Origin: Clostridiales bacterium | Lineage (GTDB): Bacteria; Bacillota; Clostridia; Christensenellales; Aristaeellaceae | Reading direction: 5' to 3' | NCBI GenBank assembly: GCA_004557905.1 | Contig: SFFH01000001.1 | Location: forward strand, 124,001 to 188,000 | Length of the DNA: 64,000 nucleotides | In this document: piece after piece, positions 8,505-15,615 of the stretch | Layout: each line of letters begins with the position of its first letter | Position numbering within the stretch: position 1 is the stretch's first letter | The notes under the pieces: model-generated | The model's database searches: none | Seen by the model: the letters and a program-made list of their open reading frames with translations, nothing else | What the model was told of the DNA's origin: nothing | Translations under genes and position numbers: made by a program

Positions 8505-8536
8505 GCGGAAAATCCTGCCATACGCAGCTTTTCCGC
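8505..8536 (+). terminator. Weak hairpin after the anti-sigma gene
   Basis: GCGGAAAA (8505-8512) pairs with TTTTCCGC (8529-8536) right after the stop codon. There is no T-run after it, so termination is uncertain. Confidence 0.35.
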
Positions 8537-8542
8537 GCCAAT

Positions 8543-8572
8543 GTATCGCGCGCATGCCTTTCGCGCACAATA
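8543..8572 (+). promoter_or_regulatory. Candidate forespore (sigma-G/F-like) promoter upstream of spoVAC
   Basis: GTATC (8543-8547), 18-nt spacer, CACAATA (8566-8572). This resembles the sigma-G pattern (GxATx then CATxxTA) and lies about 25 nt upstream of the small ORF and spoVAC, where a forespore promoter is expected. No sigma-A promoter is visible here. Confidence 0.4.
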
Positions 8573-8596
8573 GGGCCACAAGAATCCTTGGAGGCG

Positions 8597-8740
8597 ATGT
8601 GCGTGGAACATGAGCGGCACAATCTGATTCCCTATGCGCTGGAGCCGGTACCGCGCCCCGGCGACCGGGAGACGCGCGTGCGCAGGCCGCCGGACGGCAT
8701 GCGCATCCGCAACGAAAGGGGCGCGGTGCATGGAAGGTAA
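8597..8740 (+). CDS. Small uncharacterised ORF overlapping spoVAC (47 aa)
   Basis: This ORF starts at ATG 8597, or more probably at the in-frame GTG 8603, which lies 8 nt after a GGAGG site. It encodes 45-47 very charged residues (Arg-, Glu- and Pro-rich, e.g. LIPYALEPVPRPGD), with no membrane segment or known motif. It runs 11 nt into spoVAC, so ribosomes finishing it could reinitiate there; spoVAC itself has no clear separate RBS. It may be a tiny sporulation protein or only a translational leader peptide. Confidence 0.5.
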   Translation: MCVEHERHNLIPYALEPVPRPGDRETRVRRPPDGMRIRNERGAVHGR

Positions 8741-9194
8741 TCCGCAGCCCAAAAAGCGGCAGCAGCGCTACGCCCAGCTGGTCGAGCGCCTCTCCCCGAA
8801 GAGCGACTTCGCGCAGGGCCTGTTCCGGGCCTTCTGGGTCGGCGGCGTGATCTGTATGATCGGCCAGGGCATCAACGACATCTTCTGCCTGGGGCTCAAG
8901 TGGGGCGCGCAGGCGTGCGCCACGGGGACGAGCATCTGCCTGATTTTCCTCTCCGCGCTGCTCACCGGCATCGGCGTGTATGACAAAATCGGCAAATACG
9001 CCGGCGCGGGAAGCATCGTGCCAATAACAGGATTTTCCAATTCTGTTATCTCGCCGGCGATGGAGTTTAGGCGCGAGGGCCTGGTCATGGGCGTGGGCGC
9101 GAAGCTGTTCACCCTGGCGGGGCCGGTGCTGGTGTACGGCATCTGTTCGTCGATCATTGTGGGCCTGATTGCGTTTGTCATGGAAGTGATCTGA
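8730..9194 (+). CDS. spoVAC: Stage V sporulation protein AC
   Basis: A 154-residue membrane protein with the SpoVAC/SpoVAEB look: a basic N-terminus, four or so hydrophobic helices, and the conserved block ITGFSNSVISPAMEFRREG near residues 95-115. SpoVAC is part of the spore inner-membrane channel that imports and releases dipicolinic acid. Length matches the family (about 150). The usual partners spoVAD and spoVAE do not follow; the next gene is a glycosidase behind a hairpin, so this is an isolated copy or the set is split. Expression is probably forespore-specific. Confidence 0.9.
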   Translation: MEGNPQPKKRQQRYAQLVERLSPKSDFAQGLFRAFWVGGVICMIGQGINDIFCLGLKWGAQACATGTSICLIFLSALLTGIGVYDKIGKYAGAGSIVPITGFSNSVISPAMEFRREGLVMGVGAKLFTLAGPVLVYGICSSIIVGLIAFVMEVI

Positions 9195-9199
9195 AGAGG

Positions 9200-9228
9200 C
9201 CGCCGCAGAGCGTTTTTCTGCGGCGGTA
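9200..9228 (+). terminator. Terminator-like hairpin after spoVAC
   Basis: CCGCCGCAG (9200-9208) pairs perfectly with CTGCGGCGG (9218-9226), followed by a weak T-rich stretch. Confidence 0.65.
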
Positions 9229-9247
9229 TATTGTTTTCCGGGAACGC

Positions 9248-9276
9248 TTGCGATGAAGAAGTGAATGCGGTATACT
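9248..9276 (+). promoter_or_regulatory. Sigma-A-type promoter for the GH2 glycosidase
   Basis: TTGCGA (9248-9253), 17-nt spacer, TATACT (9271-9276), about 78 nt upstream of the GH2 start. Confidence 0.6.
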
Positions 9277-9353
9277 CTTGGCAGAAAGCTCTGCATGCGG
9301 GCCGAAAATGCCGCATGGGAGCACAAAACAAGCAGAAAAACGGAGGAAGAACC

Positions 9354-11075
9354 ATGAGTCAGCAGATTCCGCGTCCGGAATACCCGCGCCCGCAGTTTGT
9401 ACGCGCGGGATGGATGAACCTGAACGGCACCTGGCAGTTTGAGATCGATCACGGCGATTCGGGCCGCAAGCGCGGTCTGGTGAAAAAGGAGCCGCTTGAC
9501 GGCAGCATCCTCGTGCCGTTCTGCCCGGAGAGCGCGCTGTCCGACGTGGGTAACAAGGACTTTATGCGCGCCGTCTGGTACAGACGCACGGTGACGCTGC
9601 CCGAGGAGGCGAAGGGCAAGCGCGTGCTGCTGCACTTTGGCGCGGTGGATTACGCCGCGGAGGTGTGGGTGAACGGAACGAGCGTCGGCACGCACAAGGG
9701 CGGCTACACGCCCTTTGTCTTCGACGTGACGGACGCGCTCATCGAGGGCGAAAACGCCATTGTGGTCTGCGCGCAGGACGACACGCGCAGCGGCCATCAG
9801 CCCAGCGGCAAGCAGAGCCAGAGCTATGAGTCCCATGGCTGCTTTTACACCCGCACGACGGGCATCTGGCAGACGGTCTGGCTGGAGTGGGTCGATCCCT
9901 GCCATATGCAGGAGGTGTACCTCACGCCGCATGCCGAGGCCGGCACGGTGACGGTCCGCGCCCTCGTCTCCGGCGCGTGCACGCTGCGCGCCAGCGCGTC
10001 CTACGAGGGCAGGCCCATGGGCGAAATGCAGGCCAGGACCTCGGGCGGCGTGGCGGAGCTGGTGCTCCCGCTTACAGAGAAGCACCTGTGGAACGTCGGC
10101 GAGCCGAGACTCTACGACCTGACGCTGGAGCTGGTTCGGGACGGCGCGGTCTGCGACCGGCTGGACAGCTACTTCGGCCTGCGCAGCGTCCGCTTTGACG
10201 GCATGCGCTTTCTCCTCAATGACAGGCCGGTTTTCCAGCGCCTGGTGCTCGACCAGGGCTTCTATCCGGACGGCATCTACACCGCGCCCACGGATGAGGC
10301 GCTGCGCCATGACATTGAGCTTTCCATGGCGATGGGCTTCAACGGCGCGCGCCTGCACGAGAAGGTCTTTGAGCCCCGCTTCCTGTACCATGCGGATCAT
10401 CTGGGCTATCTGTGCTGGGGCGAGATGGCCAACTGGGGTCTTGATCACAGCGAGGACGCCGCGCTGGCGGACTTCCTGAACGACTGGATTCCGGAGGTCA
10501 AGCGCGATTACAGCGCGCCGAGCATCATCGGCTGGTGCCCGTTCAACGAGACCTGGGATCAAAGCGGCCGCGCGCAGTGCGACGACGTGCTGCGCATGGT
10601 GCATCGCATCACCAAGGCGCTCGATCCGACGCGCCCGTGCATCGATACCTCCGGCAACTACCATGTGGAGACCGACATCTTTGATGTGCACGAGTACGAG
10701 CAGAACCCGGAGATCTTCCGCGGCTATTACGGTGCGGGCGCGCCGCTGCTGTATGACCGCCTGGGAAAGCGGCAGACGTACACGCCGGGCCTGCCGGTGT
10801 TTGTCAGCGAGTACGGCGGCATCTGGTGGAGCGACACGGACAAGAACGGCTGGGGATACGGCGAGCGCGTCAAGAGCCGCGAGGAGTTCCTTGCGCGCTA
10901 TCGCGGGCTGACCGAGACGCTGCTGCATAACCCGGATCACTTCGGTTTCTGCTATACGCAGCTGACCGATGTGGAGCAGGAGCAGAACGGCCTGTACACC
11001 TATGACCGAAGAGCGAAGTTCCCGCCGGAGGTCATCCGCGCGATCAACAGCCAGAAGGCCGCTTGCGAGGAATAA
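9354..11075 (+). CDS. Glycoside hydrolase family 2 protein
   Basis: A 573-residue family 2 enzyme: N-terminal jelly-roll sugar-binding domain (about 10-190, with YRRTVTLPEEAKGKRVLLHFGAV-like core), immunoglobulin-like middle domain, and a TIM barrel. The acid/base Glu399 sits in GWCPFNETW and the nucleophile Glu486 in FVSEYGG. The family splits beta-galactosides, mannosides or glucuronides; this short form without C-terminal domains could be any of these. There is no signal peptide, so it acts on imported oligosaccharides in the cytoplasm. Start chosen at ATG 9354 after CGGAGGAAG; it has its own promoter and terminator. Confidence 0.88.
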   Translation: MSQQIPRPEYPRPQFVRAGWMNLNGTWQFEIDHGDSGRKRGLVKKEPLDGSILVPFCPESALSDVGNKDFMRAVWYRRTVTLPEEAKGKRVLLHFGAVDYAAEVWVNGTSVGTHKGGYTPFVFDVTDALIEGENAIVVCAQDDTRSGHQPSGKQSQSYESHGCFYTRTTGIWQTVWLEWVDPCHMQEVYLTPHAEAGTVTVRALVSGACTLRASASYEGRPMGEMQARTSGGVAELVLPLTEKHLWNVGEPRLYDLTLELVRDGAVCDRLDSYFGLRSVRFDGMRFLLNDRPVFQRLVLDQGFYPDGIYTAPTDEALRHDIELSMAMGFNGARLHEKVFEPRFLYHADHLGYLCWGEMANWGLDHSEDAALADFLNDWIPEVKRDYSAPSIIGWCPFNETWDQSGRAQCDDVLRMVHRITKALDPTRPCIDTSGNYHVETDIFDVHEYEQNPEIFRGYYGAGAPLLYDRLGKRQTYTPGLPVFVSEYGGIWWSDTDKNGWGYGERVKSREEFLARYRGLTETLLHNPDHFGFCYTQLTDVEQEQNGLYTYDRRAKFPPEVIRAINSQKAACEE

Positions 11076-11105
11076 CCTTGTTTTGCGATCAAACTGCATA
11101 GCAAA

Positions 11106-11137
11106 ACGCCCGAAGCCAAGCTGCTTCGGGCGTTCTC
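11106..11137. terminator. Bidirectional terminator between GH2 and the VanW gene
   Basis: ACGCCCGAAGC (11106-11116) pairs perfectly with GCTTCGGGCGT (11123-11133). T-rich runs follow on both strands, serving the two convergent genes. Confidence 0.85.
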
Positions 11138-11145
11138 TTCGCCGC

Positions 11146-12216
11146 TTACAGCGTGCCCTTGCGCACGCAGATGCAGATTGCGCCGTTCAAGACGGTGCAG
11201 TCGAGGTAGATCGGGAAATCGTAGTCGTTCTGGAACCGGAGATTGAGGTTCTCCGCGCCGACGGCCGCGTCCACGCCGTGAGGCGCATACTTCGCGCCGC
11301 CGGGGCCGTGCGGACGGCGCCAGAGGATTGTGATGCCGTCGGAGAGCTGCAGGAGCGCGTTGTACAGCGTCGTGGAAACCTGGCAGGTGCCGCCGCCGTA
11401 GCCTGCGACCGTGCCGCCGTCGATCAGGACGGGCGAGGGCATGTAGCCGCGGCTCTTGCGGTACGGTCCGGCGATCTCGTTGAAGTCAAACACCTCGCCG
11501 GGCTGATAGGTTCTGGCGATGTACTGGCAGCCCACGCGCAGGTTTTCCATGCGGCCGATGTTCAGCTCGGTCGTCTTGGTGGAATAGAACGTGGTGAACG
11601 CGGCCAGAATGTCGCCCTCGGCGGCCTCCGCAACGTCGGGCGCGACGGGCGTGAGCGACTCGAGATCGCCCACATACACATAGCCGATCAGACGGTTGTA
11701 CGGCACGACGGCCCAGCCGTCGCGGATCATCCACATGCTCAGGCGCGTGCCGGCGGGCAGGGGAACGATCTGCTCGGCCTCCTCGCTTGCCTCGGCGCGC
11801 AGGCTGGTGTCGTTTGAGACGGTGGCGATGAAGCGGTGCCTGATCACGCCGTAGGGTGTGACGTCCGCGGAGACAGGCTCGATGGTATCGACGTTGCGGC
11901 GGCGGATGTAGTAGATGCCCACCTCGTCGTCCCAACAGAAGAGCCAATCCTGATCGTAGCCCCAGATCTGAACGGTCTTGCGCTCCGTCAGCTGGCCGAG
12001 GGATGCGCTCTCCAGATCGGGCTCGCTGCGCATGTTCAGGCTCAGAGTTGTCTTGGCGGTGTAAAGCACCCGGGGCTTGCCGTTTTCATCGGCGGATTCC
12101 ATAAAATCCTCAAAGCAGATATCATAGCCGGTGTCCGTCGCGGCGGCGAGTCCAAGGGCGGGCGTCAGCAGAAGAGCCAGCAGGCAAAGCAAAGAGACAA
12201 AGTGATGATTTCGCAC
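11146..12216 (-). CDS. VanW-family protein with SH3-like domains
   Basis: A 356-residue secreted protein. I use the GTG at 12214-12216, 7 nt after GGAGG, which places a signal peptide at the very start (FVSLLCLLALLLTPALGLAAA). Two bacterial SH3-like domains follow (TLSLNMRSEPDLESASLGQL and SNDTSLRAEASEEAEQIVPL), then the VanW domain (about 220-345) with GYGGGTCQVSTTLYNALL. The VanW domain has unknown chemistry despite its link to vancomycin clusters. Binding to peptidoglycan or cell-wall glycan through the SH3 modules is likely. There is no resistance gene nearby. Confidence 0.85.
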   Translation of the reverse strand: MRNHHFVSLLCLLALLLTPALGLAAATDTGYDICFEDFMESADENGKPRVLYTAKTTLSLNMRSEPDLESASLGQLTERKTVQIWGYDQDWLFCWDDEVGIYYIRRRNVDTIEPVSADVTPYGVIRHRFIATVSNDTSLRAEASEEAEQIVPLPAGTRLSMWMIRDGWAVVPYNRLIGYVYVGDLESLTPVAPDVAEAAEGDILAAFTTFYSTKTTELNIGRMENLRVGCQYIARTYQPGEVFDFNEIAGPYRKSRGYMPSPVLIDGGTVAGYGGGTCQVSTTLYNALLQLSDGITILWRRPHGPGGAKYAPHGVDAAVGAENLNLRFQNDYDFPIYLDCTVLNGAICICVRKGTL

Positions 12217-12249
12217 GAAAGAGCCTCCATCAAGAGAATCGATTATCTT

Positions 12250-12278
12250 ATTATACAGCCAAACGGCGGGCAAGGCAA
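12250..12278 (-). promoter_or_regulatory. Sigma-A-type promoter for the VanW gene (minus strand)
   Basis: On the minus strand TTGCCT (12273-12278), 17-nt spacer and a perfect TATAAT (12250-12255), about 34 nt upstream of the start. Confidence 0.65.
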
Positions 12279-12328
12279 GCGCGAATCCGGCATAGATTGG
12301 GACAAGTGGAAGCCAGGGGAGGGAGCGC

Positions 12329-12796
12329 ATGGGAAAAAGCTTTGTGCTCAAGGACGCGGCGGGCCGTCCCGGCGGGTATCTGACGCAGGGCATGCGGGAA
12401 ATCTGCTGCCGGGCGGACGCGCAGGCGCAGCAGGCTGTTTTGCTCTTTGAAGACGGAACGGCGGAGGAAAGGCCGCTGTGCGGCGGTCAGGAGGCCCGAT
12501 GGCCGGACGATGGGCGGATGCTGCGCGGCGGCTTTGTCTGCGCGGACGGCAGGCTGCTGCTGGCGAGCGGGGACGAAGCGCGCGGCGCGTTTGAGCGGAT
12601 GATCATCCAAAAGCATGCGGCGCGGGAGAAAACACAGCCCCGGACGGAAAACGTGCCAGAGCCAGTGCGGGAACAGACGCAGGAGCCGGATGTCCCCGCG
12701 GAAGCGGCGCGCGCATGGCCGGAGCGCCGGTGGCCGCCGCCGCCCTGCTGGCCGCAGGCGGAATACGCACAGGGCTGCTGGCAGGAGCAGGCATAA
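12329..12796 (+). CDS. Hypothetical protein, Trp/Pro-rich C-terminus
   Basis: A 155-residue protein preceded by a good GGGGAGGGAGCGC ribosome site. I do not recognise the family. The first 95 residues look like a small compact beta-rich domain (LLFEDGTAEERPL, GGFVCADGRLLLASGD). The last 60 residues are low complexity, with many Pro, Trp, Arg and Gln and an RRWPPPPCWPQ segment. There is no signal peptide or membrane helix. It is divergent from the VanW gene and ends at a shared hairpin with the small convergent gene downstream. Probably lineage-specific. Confidence 0.6.
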   Translation: MGKSFVLKDAAGRPGGYLTQGMREICCRADAQAQQAVLLFEDGTAEERPLCGGQEARWPDDGRMLRGGFVCADGRLLLASGDEARGAFERMIIQKHAAREKTQPRTENVPEPVREQTQEPDVPAEAARAWPERRWPPPPCWPQAEYAQGCWQEQA

Positions 12797-12797
12797 A

Positions 12798-12828
12798 ACA
12801 AGCCGCCTGACACCGGGCGGCCTGCTTT
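12798..12828. terminator. Bidirectional terminator between two small convergent genes
   Basis: GCCGCC (12802-12807) pairs with GGCGGC (12816-12821); T-runs follow on both strands. It supports the reality of the minus-strand 98-residue ORF. Confidence 0.6.
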
Positions 12829-12829
12829 T

Positions 12830-13126
12830 CTATGTCAACGGATGATTCTGCATCGGCGCGCGCCGGAGGGCTGCGCTGTGACGGGACTGGATGTCGGCGA
12901 TGTAGTGCGTGCGCCGGGCGGGCACGGAGGTCAGCGGACGCGGCGGGGGCGGCTCGGCGGGCGTATCAGCTTGAACAGCGGCGGGCGCAGGCGTTTGTGG
13001 ACTTTGCTCCCGGCGCTGCTGGGCCTGGCTGTACAGATCATAGGCGGTGACGATGGTGGGCGCCGGCTTTGGCCTGCTGGCGCAGAGCAGCGCATAGGGA
13101 GAGACGCTTTCAAGCATGCGGATCAC
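12830..13126 (-). CDS. Hypothetical small Pro-rich protein
   Basis: A 98-residue ORF starting at GTG 13124-13126 after AAAGGA, or at ATG 13117 inside it. The first 35 residues look ordered (MLESVSPYALLCASRPKPA); the rest is Pro/Ala/Arg-rich and probably disordered. No family is recognised. It ends exactly at a hairpin that also serves the convergent gene. Evidence is an RBS, a proper terminator and absence of a better ORF in the interval; it could still be spurious in this GC-rich DNA. Confidence 0.4.
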   Translation of the reverse strand: MIRMLESVSPYALLCASRPKPAPTIVTAYDLYSQAQQRREQSPQTPAPAAVQADTPAEPPPPRPLTSVPARRTHYIADIQSRHSAALRRAPMQNHPLT

Positions 13127-13242
13127 TCGTCCTTTCGCTTCGGCAGACGCTCAAGCGCGCCGTTTTGCTTTCAATATATGATTCCGCTCGGGAAGTGCGA
13201 CAAAATAAAGCGCCTCCGTACCAGCTTTTCTCGAAAATGGGA

Positions 13243-13271
13243 TTGAGAAAAATGAAATAATCCTGTATAAT
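13243..13271 (+). promoter_or_regulatory. Strong sigma-A-type promoter for the beta-propeller protein
   Basis: TTGAGA (13243-13248), 17-nt spacer, perfect TATAAT (13266-13271), about 38 nt before the start codon. Confidence 0.8.
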
Positions 13272-13308
13272 GGGAAAAGACGAGACTGTCTGAAATGAGG
13301 TGCTAGAT

Positions 13309-15525
13309 TTGGACGAACAGCAGATGAATGAAACGCCCGCTCCGCGCAGACGCAGGCGTGCCGCCGCGCAGGAGCAGGCTTTTGAAGAATTCGAAAGGGA
13401 GCAGAAAGCCGCTGCCGCGAGCGAGGAGCTAGCAGCCGGAAGGCCCGGCAGAAGGCCTTCTCCCACGCCTCAGTTTGAGGCGCCCAAGCCGGCTGGTGAG
13501 CCGGTTTGGGGCGATGAGGATGACGACGAGCCGCAGGAGCCTGTGCGCAAGCCCAGGAAAACCGGCAAGACCAAGAAGAAAAAGAAGAAGGGCGGCTGCC
13601 TGATCGCGGCTATTGTCGTACTTCTGCTTCTCGTGGTGATTGCCGTGGGCGGCATGATGCTCTTCCGCCAGAAGCTGAGCGTGATGCTCCAGCCGACGCC
13701 GGCCCCGACGGCCACGCTTGTGCCGACGGCTGTGCCGACGCCGACGCCGACCCCGACGGCCACGCCGACGCCTACCCCGACGGCCACGCCGACGCCTACC
13801 CCGACGGCCACGCCGACGCCTACCCCGACGCCGACGCCCACCCCGACGCCGACGCCGACGCCTACTCCGACGCCGACGCCCACGCCGTCTCCGACGCCTA
13901 CTCCGACGCCGACGCCCACCCCGACGCCGACGCCCACCCCGACACCGACGCCTACGCCTACTCCGACGCCGACGCCCACCCCGACGCCGTATATCCCCAG
14001 CAGCGTGAGCGCTGCGGAAACGGCTGATCCCGCGAAGGTGATCAAGGAGAGCTATGTCATCGTCGGCGATGAGCAGTCCGAAAGCTATGCGCGCAGCGAG
14101 ACGGTGAGCATGGGCGATCCGCTTGCGTACAGCGCGCAGGGCGGCCTTTTGACCTATCGCGGCGGCCCGCTCCGGCAGAACGGCGCGTATGGCACCGTGA
14201 ACGTGGAAAGCGAGCAGCTCTCCGTGCTTCGCGGCCTGCGCACGACTTCGCTGGACGGCAAGTACATGGGCTTCGGCTTTGGCACGCAGCCGCTGATCGT
14301 CAAGTGGTACAAGAACATCCGCGAGATGATGAACATCAACGACGAGGCCAAGGCAACCACGGCGATGAAGGAAGTCATCTATCCGTCCAACGACGGCCGC
14401 ATTTACTTCGTGGATCTGGATACCCAGACCTACAGCCGCGAGCCGCTGAACGTCGGCTTCCCGATGCAGACGACGGCCAGCGTCAACCCGTACGGCTATC
14501 CGCTGCTGTACGTCGGCCAGACGGAGGACAGCCTGACCAATTACAAGGGCATCATCGGCATGCGCGTGTACAGCCTGATCGACCAGAGCCTGGCTGCGTT
14601 TGTACCGGGCAAGAACGCGCAGGCGTATTCCGAAAACGGCTCCATTTCCACCTCTGCGCTGGTGGAAACCGAGAGCGATTCGCTGATCTATGCCTCGGAC
14701 AACGGCACGATCAACGTTCTGTCGATGAACACGGAGTTTGACTTGGAGAACAGCGAGATCACCGTCTCTCCGGAGCTGACTGCCTATGCCTACAAGACCA
14801 AGCTCAAGAATGCCAAGCAGTACGATATCTCTTCCAGCGTGGCTGCGTACGGCGATTACGTCTTCTTTGGCGACAAGGCCGGCTCCATCCAGTGCGTGGA
14901 CATGAACACCATGCAGGCGGTTTGGGCGGTCGACATGGGCGACAGCGTTGTGGCGCCGGTCGCGCTTGAAACCGGCGACGACGGCGAGGTGTACCTCTAC
15001 GCGGGCAACGTCGTCAACCAGCGTGCCAAATCGAGCCAGATCAGCCTGGTGAAGATCGACGCGCTGACCGGCGAAACCCTCTGGACGTGCCAGAGCGAGA
15101 TCAAGGGCAAGTATGCCAGCGCATCCGCCAAGGCGGGCATTTACGCCGGTCTGATGGGCGCGCCGATCGTCGGCCAGGGCGACATCAACGACCTGGTGAT
15201 CTTCAACGTCAACAACGTGGTCGACGGCAAGGAAAGCTACGCGATCGTCTATGCGCTGGACAAGATCACCGGCGAGGAGGTCTGGAGCCAGCCGGTCGAC
15301 ACGCAGTCCATCTCCTCTCCGATCGCGATGTATCAGCCGGACGGCAAGAGCTACATCGTGATGGGTGATGACAACGGCACGTTGCGCCTGATGGACGGCT
15401 ACTCCGGCACCACGATCAGCACCGTGAACCTGGGCAGCGCGATTCAGGCCTCTCCGGCGGCTTACGGCAACAAAATTGTCGTCGGCACGACGGGCGGCAT
15501 GCTCTACTTCGTCGAGCTCAAGTAA
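13309..15525 (+). CDS. Membrane-anchored PQQ-like beta-propeller protein with Thr-Pro stalk
   Basis: A 738-residue protein. The likely start is TTG 13309, 8 nt after GAGG; a GTG at 13300 is also in frame. Layout: charged cytoplasmic N-terminus (1-90, very basic before the membrane), one transmembrane helix (about 97-120), a Thr-Pro stalk (about 129-227), then an extracellular beta-propeller with repeated PQQ-like blades (VYLYAGN, DALTGETLWTCQ, DKITGEEVWSQ). The propeller probably binds a protein or polymer at the surface; the stalk spans the wall. No catalytic residues are evident. A strong promoter and strong terminator make it a single-gene unit. Confidence 0.75.
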   Translation: MDEQQMNETPAPRRRRRAAAQEQAFEEFEREQKAAAASEELAAGRPGRRPSPTPQFEAPKPAGEPVWGDEDDDEPQEPVRKPRKTGKTKKKKKKGGCLIAAIVVLLLLVVIAVGGMMLFRQKLSVMLQPTPAPTATLVPTAVPTPTPTPTATPTPTPTATPTPTPTATPTPTPTPTPTPTPTPTPTPTPTPTPSPTPTPTPTPTPTPTPTPTPTPTPTPTPTPTPTPYIPSSVSAAETADPAKVIKESYVIVGDEQSESYARSETVSMGDPLAYSAQGGLLTYRGGPLRQNGAYGTVNVESEQLSVLRGLRTTSLDGKYMGFGFGTQPLIVKWYKNIREMMNINDEAKATTAMKEVIYPSNDGRIYFVDLDTQTYSREPLNVGFPMQTTASVNPYGYPLLYVGQTEDSLTNYKGIIGMRVYSLIDQSLAAFVPGKNAQAYSENGSISTSALVETESDSLIYASDNGTINVLSMNTEFDLENSEITVSPELTAYAYKTKLKNAKQYDISSSVAAYGDYVFFGDKAGSIQCVDMNTMQAVWAVDMGDSVVAPVALETGDDGEVYLYAGNVVNQRAKSSQISLVKIDALTGETLWTCQSEIKGKYASASAKAGIYAGLMGAPIVGQGDINDLVIFNVNNVVDGKESYAIVYALDKITGEEVWSQPVDTQSISSPIAMYQPDGKSYIVMGDDNGTLRLMDGYSGTTISTVNLGSAIQASPAAYGNKIVVGTTGGMLYFVELK
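13693..13989 (+). repeat. Thr-Pro codon repeat tract (CCGACG/CCCACC-type hexamers)
   Basis: About 300 bp of near-perfect six-base repeats coding for alternating Pro and Thr, densest from about 13735. Third-position variation among ccG/ccC and acG/acC shows partial homogenisation. Such tracts change length easily by slippage. Confidence 0.92.
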
Positions 15526-15543
15526 GATCTCTTTGAACAGCGG

Positions 15544-15576
15544 ATGCCGCTGCGGGATATCCGCAGCGGCGTCTTT
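15544..15576 (+). terminator. Rho-independent terminator of the beta-propeller gene
   Basis: GCCGCTGCGG (15546-15555) pairs with CCGCAGCGGC (15561-15570), followed by GTCTTTGCTTT. Confidence 0.85.
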
Positions 15577-15615
15577 GCTTTGTGTACGTCATTTTTACCG
15601 ATAAGGAGGAGAAAG

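Noticed and set aside
8220..11099. A 959-codon minus-strand frame across spoVAC and the GH2 gene
   Set aside because: Same antisense artefact; it spans two unrelated real genes, promoters and a terminator.
11146..12216. VanW protein as a sign of glycopeptide resistance
   Set aside because: VanW domains are widespread. There is no vanHAX, vanRS or D-Ala-D-Lac ligase nearby, and the SH3 modules suggest a wall-binding role.
13693..13989. Repeat tract considered as a CRISPR array or satellite
   Set aside because: The unit is six bases with no spacers, and it is in frame coding Thr-Pro inside a convincing protein.
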